Assembly: GCF_003473545.1 (NCBI RefSeq)
Contig: NZ_QUCM01000009.1
Location: forward strand, 40,051-104,050
DNA: 64,000 nucleotides
DNA from: Clostridium sp. AM22-11AC
GTDB lineage: Bacteria; Bacillota; Clostridia; Lachnospirales; Lachnospiraceae
Direction of reading: 5' to 3'
Shown here one piece after another: positions 35,263 through 44,342 of this stretch. The translations under genes and the position numbers were made by a program. Position 1 is the first letter of the stretch; every line of letters starts with the position of its first letter. Under the pieces are notes generated by a model that was not told where the DNA came from, ran no database searches, and saw only the letters and a program-made list of their open reading frames with translations.

Positions 35263-37344
35263 ATGGATTATAGAACAATTTTACAGGAAGAAAACGATGC
35301 CGTAAGAGAACGGCTGGACCTTTCCATGGAGCGCGTGGCAGCCATGGGAGAAGATGATATCCGGCAGCCTTACGGCAATTATTTTAGATGCGTTTCCCGC
35401 TTTATATTAATGATCGGGGAACTGGTAAAAGAAAGAGAAGAGGGAAAAAAACTTTCCCTGCCTCAGTTACAGGAGCGAAATCACAGACTTTATGAAGATA
35501 TTTTGCCTGAGCACTATGAGGTAAGCTTTGCAAACCCGGACTATGCGGTAAAAGAACTGGGAGAAGGCTACGGACAGATCTTATCTGCTCTTTATACAGA
35601 AATTCGTGGAGATATTGTCTATGCCTTTGAAATGCGCCTGGAAAATATCACGATCTTAAATGAAGTCTTTTTAGAGGTGTATAACCTGTTTGTCCAGGCA
35701 TGGGAAGAAGGAACCGACCAGCCAAAAGAGCAGCAGATCAAAGATGCTTTTTACTGGTATGTCAGTGATTATTCAGACCTGCTGCTTCCATGGCGGATCA
35801 GGGAAGGACTGGACCCGAAACTTTCTTTTGCAAAAGATATCATTATGGAAAGTGACTTAAATGATCTTTCCTATTTATATGAGTTTGGTGAGTATATCTC
35901 AGAGTCTGAGTTAAAGCTGGCTGCTTTTATGAACACCCTTCCTCAGGAGACTGTGGATAAAATGGCAGATACCTATACAGAAGGTTACCGCAAAGGCTTT
36001 TCTGTTATGGGAAGAGACATTACCAAAAAGAAGACGGTGGTTGTAGAATATCAGCTTGGCTTTGAGCGGATGATCCGCAAAGCAGTGGAAAATTTCCAGA
36101 AAATGGGACTGGAACCCATCTTTTATCGTGCTGCTGTAGAGTCCTTAAACCGCAGACCAAACGGAAAACGAGGCTATTTTGGCGCTTCTGCCAACAAGCA
36201 GTATGATTATGATCACCGTTATGACAGCGCCCTTTATATGGGAAATGCCTTTAAAGAGAGAAAACTTTCTATTTTAAAGGCTGCTTATGAGCAGTACAGT
36301 GAACTGGCTTCCTGGTGTGCCGGCCCTGCTGTAGTAGAGACCTTCGGGGAAGAAGGCTTTACACCGGTAAATAAGAAAACAGCCCTTGCTTTAAATGATC
36401 ATCAGCAGGAGCTGACACTAGCTTATGCAAATGAGTCACGCCAGGTCATCAACCAGTATATGCCGGGAGATGAAACCAGCTTTACTATTATTGCTTTCCC
36501 GAAGCCGGAGATCGGACCGGATTTTGAGGACATTTTCCGTGAGACCATTGCCATCAACACACTGGACTACGAAAAATACCAGAAGATCCAGCAGAAGCTG
36601 ATCGATGCCTTAGACAAGGCGGACTATGTGGAGATCACAGGACGGGATGGAAATGAAACTTCCATGAAGGTGCAGCTTCATACGCTGACCGACCCTGAAA
36701 AGCAGACTAATTTTGAAAACTGCGTATCCGATGTAAATATTCCGTTGGGAGAAGTATTTACCTCTCCTGTGCTTACAGGCACAGAAGGCCTTCTTCATGT
36801 AAAAGAGGTTTATGTGGAAGATTATCTCTTTAAAGACCTGCGTATGGTATTTAAAGACGGAAAAGTAACCGAGTTTGGCTGCGGAAATTTCCCAGAGTCC
36901 AAAGAGCAGGGAAAAGACCTGGTAAAACAGGTGATCATGCGCGGCCACAGCTGGCTTCCGCTGGGCGAGTTTGCCATTGGAACCAACACCACAGCTTATG
37001 CGATGGCAAAGAAATACCAGATCGGCAGCAAGCTGCCTATCCTTATTGCTGAGAAAACAGGTCCACATTTTGCAGTAGGAGATACCTGCTACAGTTTTGC
37101 AGAAGACTCACCTATGTACAACCCGGACGGCAAAGAAGTGATCGCCAGAGACAATGAGATCTCCCTTTTAAGAAAAGAGGATATGTCAAAGGCATATTTC
37201 AGCTGCCATACAGATATTACGGTTCCTTATTGCGAACTGGGAGATATTGTGGCTGTGGGAAAAGACGGCAGCCGGATCACACTGATCAGACAGGGAAGAT
37301 TTGCCTTAGAGGGAACAGAAGGTTTAAATGAGGCTCTGGATTAA
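35263..37344 (+). CDS. M29-like aminopeptidase with a long N-terminal extension
   Basis: 693 residues from the ATG at 35263 (AAGGAGG 10 nt upstream). The C-terminal half carries the M29 metal-site motifs: GEVFTSPV (around 496), LGEFAIGTN (around 567), GPHFAVGDTCY (around 602) and CHTDITVPY (around 648), so the Glu/Glu/His/Tyr/HxD ligands are present. M29 enzymes are usually about 410 residues; here an extra ~300 N-terminal residues, helical and with no recognised domain, precede the peptidase. It releases N-terminal amino acids, presumably in the cytosol. Confidence 0.8.
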   Translation: MDYRTILQEENDAVRERLDLSMERVAAMGEDDIRQPYGNYFRCVSRFILMIGELVKEREEGKKLSLPQLQERNHRLYEDILPEHYEVSFANPDYAVKELGEGYGQILSALYTEIRGDIVYAFEMRLENITILNEVFLEVYNLFVQAWEEGTDQPKEQQIKDAFYWYVSDYSDLLLPWRIREGLDPKLSFAKDIIMESDLNDLSYLYEFGEYISESELKLAAFMNTLPQETVDKMADTYTEGYRKGFSVMGRDITKKKTVVVEYQLGFERMIRKAVENFQKMGLEPIFYRAAVESLNRRPNGKRGYFGASANKQYDYDHRYDSALYMGNAFKERKLSILKAAYEQYSELASWCAGPAVVETFGEEGFTPVNKKTALALNDHQQELTLAYANESRQVINQYMPGDETSFTIIAFPKPEIGPDFEDIFRETIAINTLDYEKYQKIQQKLIDALDKADYVEITGRDGNETSMKVQLHTLTDPEKQTNFENCVSDVNIPLGEVFTSPVLTGTEGLLHVKEVYVEDYLFKDLRMVFKDGKVTEFGCGNFPESKEQGKDLVKQVIMRGHSWLPLGEFAIGTNTTAYAMAKKYQIGSKLPILIAEKTGPHFAVGDTCYSFAEDSPMYNPDGKEVIARDNEISLLRKEDMSKAYFSCHTDITVPYCELGDIVAVGKDGSRITLIRQGRFALEGTEGLNEALD

Positions 37345-37377
37345 TATTTATTTCACAAAAAGTTCATTATTTTACTC

Positions 37378-37498
37378 TTGTAAAGAAGAGTAGATTTAGG
37401 TTATGATTAAAAGTAGCCTAAAATGCACATGTTTCAGTATAAGTACTGAAGAAAGCATTCAGGACGTTCGCACTGCGGGCGTCCTGTTCTTATTGTTT
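37378..37498 (+). promoter_or_regulatory. Promoter and attenuator-like leader of the ABC exporter operon
   Basis: TTGTAA (37378-37383) and TATGAT (37402-37407) form a weak promoter, 18-bp spacer. The leader holds a small hairpin TTCAGTA/TACTGAA (37433-37450) and then a strong one CAGGACG/CGTCCTG (37460-37486) followed by TTCTTATTGTTT, like an intrinsic terminator. This sits 5-35 nt before the AAAGGAG of the first exporter gene, so premature termination could control it (inference). Confidence 0.5.
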
Positions 37499-37522
37499 AC
37501 AGAAAGGAGTATTTTACCTACT

Positions 37523-39268
37523 ATGCTGAAAGTTTTATCAAAATGCATCCGTGAGTATAAGCAGGCATCCCTGAAAGCACCTTTGATGGTATCCCTGGAA
37601 GTGGTAATGGAGTGTATCATTCCATTTATCATTGCACAGCTGGTAAACCGGATGAAGGCAGGTGCCGGTTTCAGTGAGATCGCCATGTATGGACTGGTGT
37701 TGGTCGTTATGGCAACACTTTCTCTTATATTCGGCATCACTGCAGGTAATGCCTGCGCCACTGCTTCCTGCGGGTTTGCAAAGAACGTGAGAAAAGACCT
37801 GTTTTATAAGATCCAGGACTTTTCCTTTGAAAACATTGACCGGTTTTCATCTTCATCTTTAGTTACCCGCCTGACTACAGATGTGACTAATGTACAGATG
37901 GCTTATATGATGATCGTCCGTATTGCCATACGTGCACCATTAATGCTTGTTTTTGCCTTTGTCATGGCGTTTATCATGGGAGGCAGAATGGCATGTATTT
38001 TTATCATTGTAGTGCCCATACTGGGAATTGGTCTTTTTTCCATTATCCGTCTGGTCATGCCGCTGTTCCGCGCTGTATTTAACAAATATGATGCTTTAAA
38101 TAATTCTGTTCAGGAAAATATTAAGGGCATCCGTGTTGTGAAATCTTATGTGAGGGAGGAGTATGAAAAAGAGAAGTTTGACCGTGCAGCAGAAGATGTA
38201 TGTGGTGATTTTACCCGTGCAGAAAAGATCCTTGCATTTAACAATCCGCTGATGCAGTTCTGCCTGTATACAGTTACGATCTTTGTGCTGTCTTTTGGTT
38301 CCTATACCATTATCACCAGCCGGGGACTGGATCTGGATGTAGGACAGTTTTCCGCTCTTTTAACCTATAGTTTCCAGATCTTAAGCAGTCTTATGATGGT
38401 GTCTATGGTCTTTGTTATGATCACACTGGCTTCTGAGTCTGCAAAGCGAATCGTAGAAGTTCTGGAAGAAAAGAGCAGTCTGGTAAATCCGGAAAATCCG
38501 GTTTACGAGGTAAAGGACGGTTCTGTTGATTTTGAAAATGTAAGCTTTAAATATTCTAAAAAGGCAGAGAGAAACGCTCTGGAGAACATTAACCTTCATA
38601 TTAATTCCGGTGAGACTATTGGTATTATCGGTGGAACCGGTTCTTCCAAGTCTACTTTGATCCAGCTGATCTCCCGTCTGTATGATACCACAGAAGGTGT
38701 GGTAAAGGTGGGGGGAAGAGATGTAAGGGAATATGACCTTAAGACACTGCGAAACCAGGTTGCTGTTGTTTTACAGAAGAATATCCTGTTTTCAGGTACT
38801 ATTGAAGAAAACCTGCGCTGGGGTGATAAAAACGCCACTCCAGAGGAAATAGCCCATGCCTGCAAACTGGCCCAGGCAGATGAATTTGTTCTCCGTTTCC
38901 CGGACAAGTACAAGTCTTATATTGAGCAGGGCGGTGCCAATGTTTCCGGTGGTCAGAAGCAGAGACTTTGTATTGCAAGAGCGCTGCTTAAGAAGCCGAA
39001 GATCCTGATCTTAGATGACTCTACCAGTGCAGTAGATACAAAGACAGATGCTCTGATCCGCAGCGGATTTAAGGAATTTATCCCGGAGACCACCAAGATC
39101 ATTATCGCACAGCGTATTTCATCTGTTCAGGAAGCCGATCATATTATTGTAATGGACGGCGGTAAGATCCAGGCAATTGGAAATCACGAAGAACTGATGA
39201 AGACCAGCCCGATCTACAAAGAAGTATACGACTCACAGAACAAAGGAGGCGGTCAGGATGAAGAATAA
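37523..39268 (+). CDS. Heterodimeric ABC exporter subunit 1 (degenerate-site half)
   Basis: 581 residues from the ATG at 37523, chosen because AAAGGAG precedes it and a start at 37403 would begin inside the leader hairpins. Six membrane helices (about 1-320) with the ABC_membrane coupling motif, then the ATPase: Walker A GGTGSSKST, signature VSGGQKQR, Walker B ILILDDSTSAVD. The Walker B glutamate is replaced by Asp (D-D-S), so this half carries the non-hydrolysing site, as in LmrCD/BmrCD or TM287-288 type heterodimers. It overlaps the second half gene by 11 bp. Confidence 0.92.
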   Translation: MLKVLSKCIREYKQASLKAPLMVSLEVVMECIIPFIIAQLVNRMKAGAGFSEIAMYGLVLVVMATLSLIFGITAGNACATASCGFAKNVRKDLFYKIQDFSFENIDRFSSSSLVTRLTTDVTNVQMAYMMIVRIAIRAPLMLVFAFVMAFIMGGRMACIFIIVVPILGIGLFSIIRLVMPLFRAVFNKYDALNNSVQENIKGIRVVKSYVREEYEKEKFDRAAEDVCGDFTRAEKILAFNNPLMQFCLYTVTIFVLSFGSYTIITSRGLDLDVGQFSALLTYSFQILSSLMMVSMVFVMITLASESAKRIVEVLEEKSSLVNPENPVYEVKDGSVDFENVSFKYSKKAERNALENINLHINSGETIGIIGGTGSSKSTLIQLISRLYDTTEGVVKVGGRDVREYDLKTLRNQVAVVLQKNILFSGTIEENLRWGDKNATPEEIAHACKLAQADEFVLRFPDKYKSYIEQGGANVSGGQKQRLCIARALLKKPKILILDDSTSAVDTKTDALIRSGFKEFIPETTKIIIAQRISSVQEADHIIVMDGGKIQAIGNHEELMKTSPIYKEVYDSQNKGGGQDEE

Positions 39269-41165
39269 TGGAAAAGGCATGGCAAAGGCTGGAAAAAAGA
39301 CGTTTTTGCGCCTGATCCGCACCATTTTCGGATTTTTCCCGGTGCTGATGCCTCTGGTACTCATAGGTATTTTATTTAATGCTATTGTAGGTTCTATTCC
39401 GGCAGTTTTTATGCAGAAGGTTATTGCTGTGGTAGAACAGAACTGGCAGTCTGGTGACTGGAATGGCTGCAAGGATGAGATCCTGCGTTATACAGGTATC
39501 CTTCTTACACTTTATGGTCTGGCGCTGGCGGCTTCTATCTTCTATAACCGGAAAATGGCTGAGATCACTCAGGGAACTTTAAAGAAGCTGCGTGAAAAAA
39601 TGTTCAACAGTATGCAGGATTTTCCTGTAAAATATTTTGACACCCATAATCATGGGGATATTATGAGTTACTACACCAATGATATTGACACGCTGCGTCA
39701 GCTGATCTCCCAGAGTATTCCGCAGTTTTTAAATTCTGCTGTTATGGTAACTACAGTATTCTGCGTCATGCTTTACTATAGTATCTGGATGGCACTGGTG
39801 GTAGTTGCAGGTGTTGTGCTCATGCTGCATATTATAAAGAAAGTAGGCGGAAGTTCTGCAAAATTCTTTATCCAGCAGCAGAAAGCTATTGGTAAGACAG
39901 AAGGTTTTGTGGAAGAAATGATGAATGGCCAGAAGGTCATTAAGGTGTTCTGCCATGAAGAAGAAAGCGAAAAGGCTTTTGATGCTATTAATGATGAGCT
40001 GTTCCATGTGTCTGAAACAGCTAATAAATACGCAAATACCTTGGGACCGATCTTAAACAATATCGGTAACCTGCTGTATGTGGCAGTAGCTCTTGCCGGA
40101 AGCTTATTCCTGATGTTTAAAGTGCCTAATTTAAGCATTTCCCGATTACCATTTTCTATTAGTATCGTAGTGCCGTTCTTAAACATGACCAAACAGTTTG
40201 CAGGAAACATCAACCAGGTTTCCCAGCAGATCAATGCCGTTGTCATGGGTATGGCAGGTGCAGAGCGTATTTTTGGCCTGTTAGATGAAAAGCCGGAGGA
40301 AGATGAAGGATATGTAACACTGGTAAATGCAGTGGAAAATCCTGACGGAACTCTTTCAGAGCACAAAGAACGTACTGGTGTCTGGGCATGGAAACATCCC
40401 CACAGTGACGGAACGGTTACTTATACCAGGCTGACAGGTGATGTACGTTTTGAAAATGTAGATTTTGGTTATGATCCTGGTAAGACAGTTCTTCATAATA
40501 TTACACTGTATGCAGAACCTGGCCAGAAGGTAGCTTTTGTAGGTGCGACTGGTGCCGGAAAGACTACTATCACTAATCTGATCAATCGTTTTTATGATAT
40601 TTCTGATGGAACCATCCGTTATGATGGCATCAATATCAGGAAGATCAAAAAGTCAGATCTGCGCCATTCTTTAGGTATTGTTTTACAGGATACCAACCTG
40701 TTTACAGGTACTGTAATGGAAAATATCCGCTACAGTAACCCGGATGCAACAGATGACGAGTGCATAGGAGCAGCAAAACTGGCTGGTGCCCATGACTTTA
40801 TCACCCGTCTGCCGGAAGGCTATGAGACTGTTATTACCGGAAATGGTGAGAATTTATCTCAGGGACAGAGACAGCTGATCTCCATTGCCAGAGCAGCCGC
40901 TGCAGACCCGCCAGTTATGATCTTAGATGAGGCAACATCCTCTATTGATACACGTACAGAGGCTATCGTACAGCGGGGAATGGACGCCCTGATGCAGGGA
41001 CGCACTGTATTTGTCATTGCACACAGACTGTCTACAGTACGAAACTCTGATGTGATCATGGTACTGGAACAGGGCCACATCATCGAGCGCGGCAGCCATG
41101 ATAAGCTGATCGAGGAGAAAGGAAAGTATTATCAGTTGTATACTGGGGCGTTTGAGTTGGAATGA
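39258..41165 (+). CDS. Heterodimeric ABC exporter subunit 2
   Basis: 635 residues: six membrane helices then ATPase with Walker A GATGAGKTT, signature LSQGQRQ (Q in place of the usual G-G) and an intact Walker B MILDEATSSID. A ~35-residue insert before the ATPase (around residues 350-390, HKERTGVWAWKHPHSDG) is unusual. It pairs with the upstream subunit, overlapping start and stop. Substrates of such exporters are often drugs or lipids; none can be deduced here. Confidence 0.92.
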   Translation: MKNNGKGMAKAGKKTFLRLIRTIFGFFPVLMPLVLIGILFNAIVGSIPAVFMQKVIAVVEQNWQSGDWNGCKDEILRYTGILLTLYGLALAASIFYNRKMAEITQGTLKKLREKMFNSMQDFPVKYFDTHNHGDIMSYYTNDIDTLRQLISQSIPQFLNSAVMVTTVFCVMLYYSIWMALVVVAGVVLMLHIIKKVGGSSAKFFIQQQKAIGKTEGFVEEMMNGQKVIKVFCHEEESEKAFDAINDELFHVSETANKYANTLGPILNNIGNLLYVAVALAGSLFLMFKVPNLSISRLPFSISIVVPFLNMTKQFAGNINQVSQQINAVVMGMAGAERIFGLLDEKPEEDEGYVTLVNAVENPDGTLSEHKERTGVWAWKHPHSDGTVTYTRLTGDVRFENVDFGYDPGKTVLHNITLYAEPGQKVAFVGATGAGKTTITNLINRFYDISDGTIRYDGINIRKIKKSDLRHSLGIVLQDTNLFTGTVMENIRYSNPDATDDECIGAAKLAGAHDFITRLPEGYETVITGNGENLSQGQRQLISIARAAAADPPVMILDEATSSIDTRTEAIVQRGMDALMQGRTVFVIAHRLSTVRNSDVIMVLEQGHIIERGSHDKLIEEKGKYYQLYTGAFELE

Positions 41166-41391
41166 TAGCGCGGGTTTGTAAATAGGATTTATAGATTTGT
41201 GAGAAAAAATGTTCGCTCGGAGTCTTTCTGTGCCTGATTTTGTGAGAAGATTTTTTGTCAGTTGTGCCCATATTTCTGAGGCATACGCGGCGCGTATGTT
41301 GATGAAATTTGGGTGCGACTGGCGGAAAATCGGCCACAAAGGCAGGTGCATGAAAGGCTTCGAGAGGACATATAGAAAAGGGGGAAGGCAG

Positions 41392-42204
41392 ATGGTTGAT
41401 AAAATGGCGTTCTTAAAAGCGTATAACATTGACGAAGACGATTTTAAGGCAGCTGACATTTCCTGGGAAGAGCTGGCAGCGATCTATGATGATTATCTGT
41501 TAAAAGAAGAAAAACTTCGTGGGATCGGCAAAGACTTTGTCAACGATTATCTCTATGATATTGAGCGGGCAGGAATTCATTCCTACCGCTACCGTACCAA
41601 AAATCCGGGACATCTTTTAGAGAAGATCATACGAAAAAGAAAAGAAGATCCGGAGAAATTCAAAGATCTGAACCGGAGCAATTATTACAAATACATGACC
41701 GATCTGATCGGTATCCGTGTATTCTTCCTGTACCGGGAAGACTGGATCTACTTCCACAAATATATTACCACTGTATTTGAAAATGATCCAAGTATCTACG
41801 TAAAAGACCGAGGCCGGGATTTTGACGAAGATCCGTCCCACTGCTATATTGCAGAGCGTCCAAAGGTATACCGTAGAAATGGTGATACACGCATTTATGA
41901 TGAAAAACTGATCGATATCAAGTCAGACGGCATTTACCGTTCTCTCCACTACATTATCAAGTATAAAGGATATTATGTGGAGATCCAGGGAAGAACGCTG
42001 TTTGAGGAAGGCTGGAGCGAGATCGATCATGACATCGTCTATCCATATTATAAAGACGATGAAATGTTAAAAGATTTTTCTACCTTATTAAACCGCCTTT
42101 CCGGTATGGCAGATGAGATGAGTTCCTATTTCCGCAGGATGCGCAGTGTGAGAGAAGAGCAGGGGTTACTGTCACACCATTCGGGGGAAGGTAAAAAAGA
42201 ATGA
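41392..42204 (+). CDS. Small alarmone synthetase-like (RelA/SpoT fold) protein, copy 2
   Basis: 270 residues from the ATG at 41392, which follows AAAGGGGGAAGG; the longer frame back to 41209 has no ribosome site. RelA_SpoT motifs: LTDLIGIRVF-type (here MTDLIGIRVFFLYRED), SDGIYRSLHYIIKY, YYVEIQGRTLFEEGWSEIDH. The middle insert (residues about 120-170) is longer than in copy 1. It is likely a second (p)ppGpp synthetase or a related pyrophosphokinase. It converges on mgtE with a shared terminator. Confidence 0.82.
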   Translation: MVDKMAFLKAYNIDEDDFKAADISWEELAAIYDDYLLKEEKLRGIGKDFVNDYLYDIERAGIHSYRYRTKNPGHLLEKIIRKRKEDPEKFKDLNRSNYYKYMTDLIGIRVFFLYREDWIYFHKYITTVFENDPSIYVKDRGRDFDEDPSHCYIAERPKVYRRNGDTRIYDEKLIDIKSDGIYRSLHYIIKYKGYYVEIQGRTLFEEGWSEIDHDIVYPYYKDDEMLKDFSTLLNRLSGMADEMSSYFRRMRSVREEQGLLSHHSGEGKKE

Positions 42205-42225
42205 TAGTTCAACCATGACAGTAAC

Positions 42226-42285
42226 AAAAATACGCTTTCTTTTCCAGGTTCCAGAAGGAACCATAGAAGAGAAAGCGTATTTTTT
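42226..42285. terminator. Bidirectional terminator between the alarmone synthetase and mgtE
   Basis: AAAAATACGCTTTC pairs with GAAAGCGTATTTTT; an inner hairpin GGTTCC/GGAACC fills the loop. T-runs flank on both strands, serving the two convergent genes. Confidence 0.9.
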
Positions 42286-42330
42286 ATATACAGCAGTGAG
42301 CAAGAATGTTATACTCACATGCTTTCTGTT

Positions 42331-43731
42331 TTAACCAGCCAGATGCAGTACATTGATCAGTAAGATCCAGCTTAATCCATAGTAAGAAACAACAGCAACC
42401 AAGTCGTTTACAGTTGTGATCAGTGGACCGGAAGCAACGGCCGGGTCAACATTGATCTTTTTAAAGAACAGTGGGATACAGGTACCTACGGCACCGGAGA
42501 TCACCATTGCTAAAAGTAACGCAGCTCCGATACAGCCGGATACAGCATAGGCGAATGCAAAAGGCTTTCCTTTTGCGACCACAATGTATAAGCCAATGGC
42601 TGTGAAAGAAAGTACGCCAAGGATCAGACCATTTGAGAAGGCAATGCGCATTTCCTTCCATACCAGTTCCAGCTTCTGCTTTCCGGTAAGGGACTCGTCC
42701 ATAAGCACACGGATGGTAACAGCCAGAGACTGGGTACCAACGTTTCCGGCCATGTCCAGAATCAGGGACTGGAAGCACATGATCAGTGTCAGCTGGCTTA
42801 CTACCTGTTCAAAGAGGCCTACAACAGAGGAAACTACCATACCCAGAGCCAACAGAACTAACAGCCATGGGAGACGTTTCTTTAAACTTTCTTTTAAAGG
42901 TTCCTTTAAATCTTCCTCAGCAGTCAGACCTGCGAACTTAGCGTAATCTTCACCCATCTCATCATCGACCAGGTCTACGATACTCTGGGAAGTGATAACG
43001 CCTAACAGTTTGTTGTTATTATTAAGGACTGGGATAGAGTCCTCGGAATAGTCTTTCAGTTTTTCAATACAGTCATCGATCAGTTCATGACCATATACAT
43101 AAGGATAAGAGGTAACGATCAGATCCTCCAAAGCGGAGTCCTGTCTTGCAATGATCAGATCCTTCAGATCCATTGCACCATAAAAGGTCTGATCCTCTGT
43201 TACCATAAAAATGGTAGAAATATTGTCATTCTTAGCTGCCTGTTCTACCAGACTGCTCATAGCCTGCTTTACGGTCAGATTTTCGCGGATCACAATACAG
43301 TTTGTGGTCATCCAGCTACCGATCTCGTCTTCATCGAAGGCTGCGATCACGGCAATATCTTTTTTTGCGTCATCATCCAGAAGTTCTGTAAGAAGAGAGC
43401 GTTTTTCTTTGGAAGTCATTTTCAAAACATCCACAACAGCGTCTGTTTCCATAGCAGAAAGGATAGCAGCAGCTTTCTTTACGTCCATTTCATCCAGATA
43501 TTCCGCTGCCTGTTTCTGGTCGATATGCTCGAAAATATCAGAAAGCATATCTGTATCAAGGATACGGCAGATCTTGCGCCGTTCAGCTAAGGTCAGTTCC
43601 GGGAAAATGTCAGCAAGGTCGTTTTCATGGTAATCTTCCAGTTTATTTCTCAGAATACCCGGTGAGGCATTGCTTCGGATTACAGACAGGATCTCCTGGC
43701 TGTGATCCTGAACTTGAACTTTGTTTTCCAT
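42331..43731 (-). CDS. mgtE: MgtE magnesium transporter/channel
   Basis: 466 residues. An N-terminal MgtE_N domain (about 30-130, ISAMETDAVVDVL-like repeats), a CBS pair (about 135-255, including TIFMVTEDQTFYGAMDLKDLI and DSIPVLNNNNKLLGVIT), then five membrane helices with AGNVGTQSLAVTIR-like signature and GPLITTVNDLVAV. Mg2+ channel in the membrane, with the cytosolic domains gating by Mg2+. AAAGGAG precedes the start. A ~410-nt leader lies upstream. Confidence 0.94.
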   Translation of the reverse strand: MENKVQVQDHSQEILSVIRSNASPGILRNKLEDYHENDLADIFPELTLAERRKICRILDTDMLSDIFEHIDQKQAAEYLDEMDVKKAAAILSAMETDAVVDVLKMTSKEKRSLLTELLDDDAKKDIAVIAAFDEDEIGSWMTTNCIVIRENLTVKQAMSSLVEQAAKNDNISTIFMVTEDQTFYGAMDLKDLIIARQDSALEDLIVTSYPYVYGHELIDDCIEKLKDYSEDSIPVLNNNNKLLGVITSQSIVDLVDDEMGEDYAKFAGLTAEEDLKEPLKESLKKRLPWLLVLLALGMVVSSVVGLFEQVVSQLTLIMCFQSLILDMAGNVGTQSLAVTIRVLMDESLTGKQKLELVWKEMRIAFSNGLILGVLSFTAIGLYIVVAKGKPFAFAYAVSGCIGAALLLAMVISGAVGTCIPLFFKKINVDPAVASGPLITTVNDLVAVVSYYGLSWILLINVLHLAG

Positions 43732-44143
43732 TTCAGTCTCCTTTTCATCTTTATTTTATTCAGTTTTCAACACGCCATCCTGTATAAAACATGATTTTAT
43801 GGGCACAACAAAACCTGCACCTGTAAAATGTGCAGAAATAATAAACGCAGCATGTATCTGTGCGTCTGAGGATACGCGTGACAACTAAATTGAAAGACGG
43901 TATCCGTCCTCCATTTACAGTTTTGCGATGGATATTACAGGAGTTGTAAGAACGGGATAAGAAATGAAAAAGAAGTCCTGTATTTCAAGTTATATGAAAT
44001 TATACGAAACAGAACAGACCGCTGTTTCCTTTATATCCCGTGCGTCTACTTCGCCCATGACTATCGCAACCGTCCATTCTGTTCACCTGCCTTTTTCGTA
44101 AGATTAATGACCTGATGGCCTGAAGCGTTTATTAACAACTTCT
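43732..44143 (-). ncRNA. Long structured mgtE leader, candidate metal-responsive RNA
   Basis: Read on the minus strand the leader is ~410 nt. Near its 5' end, ACGAAA/TTTCGT and GAACAGA/TCTGTTC can pair around a dense core with GGACGG, CATGGGCGAAG and GACGCACGGG. Long-range CGGGATA/TATCCCG and GGATAC/GTATCC pairings are possible alternatives. At 43804-43836 a CTGCAC/GTGCAG hairpin followed by GTTTTGTT looks like a terminator about 75 nt before the start codon. The M-box (ykoK) consensus GTTAGGTGAGGCTCC is not present. An unrecognised switch is proposed; this is inference. Confidence 0.45.
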
Positions 44144-44149
44144 TTACAT

Positions 44150-44178
44150 ATTATAAAGCCTGAGCTCAAAATTTTCAA
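44150..44178 (-). promoter_or_regulatory. Promoter of mgtE
   Basis: On the minus strand, TTGAAA (44178-44173) and a perfect TATAAT (44155-44150), 17-bp spacer. Confidence 0.75.
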
Positions 44179-44229
44179 TATAAAATGTGTACAGGTACTG
44201 ATAAAATTGTGTAAAATTTCTCAAAAAGG

Positions 44230-44284
44230 ATATGAAAAAAAGATGGCACGAAAAATAGAAAAAGTGTTTCGCACCATCTTTTAT
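44230..44284 (-). terminator. Terminator after the GlcD-like gene
   Basis: AAAGATGG with CCATCTTT plus CGAAA with TTTCG form a long stem with a 2x2 internal loop; on the minus strand a T7 run follows. It also separates glcD from the mgtE promoter. Confidence 0.8.
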
Positions 44285-44342
44285 AGTGAGATATTCTTAA
44301 CGCCTGATATCTGGCAGAAAGGGGCTTATAAATATAAATAGG

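Noticed and set aside
41209..41391. N-terminal extension of the second alarmone synthetase
   Set aside because: A long frame exists, but the ribosome site is at 41375-41388 and the upstream residues do not resemble the family.
43840..44143. M-box (ykoK) riboswitch
   Set aside because: The conserved GTTAGGTGAGGCTCC and following blocks were looked for on the minus strand and not found.
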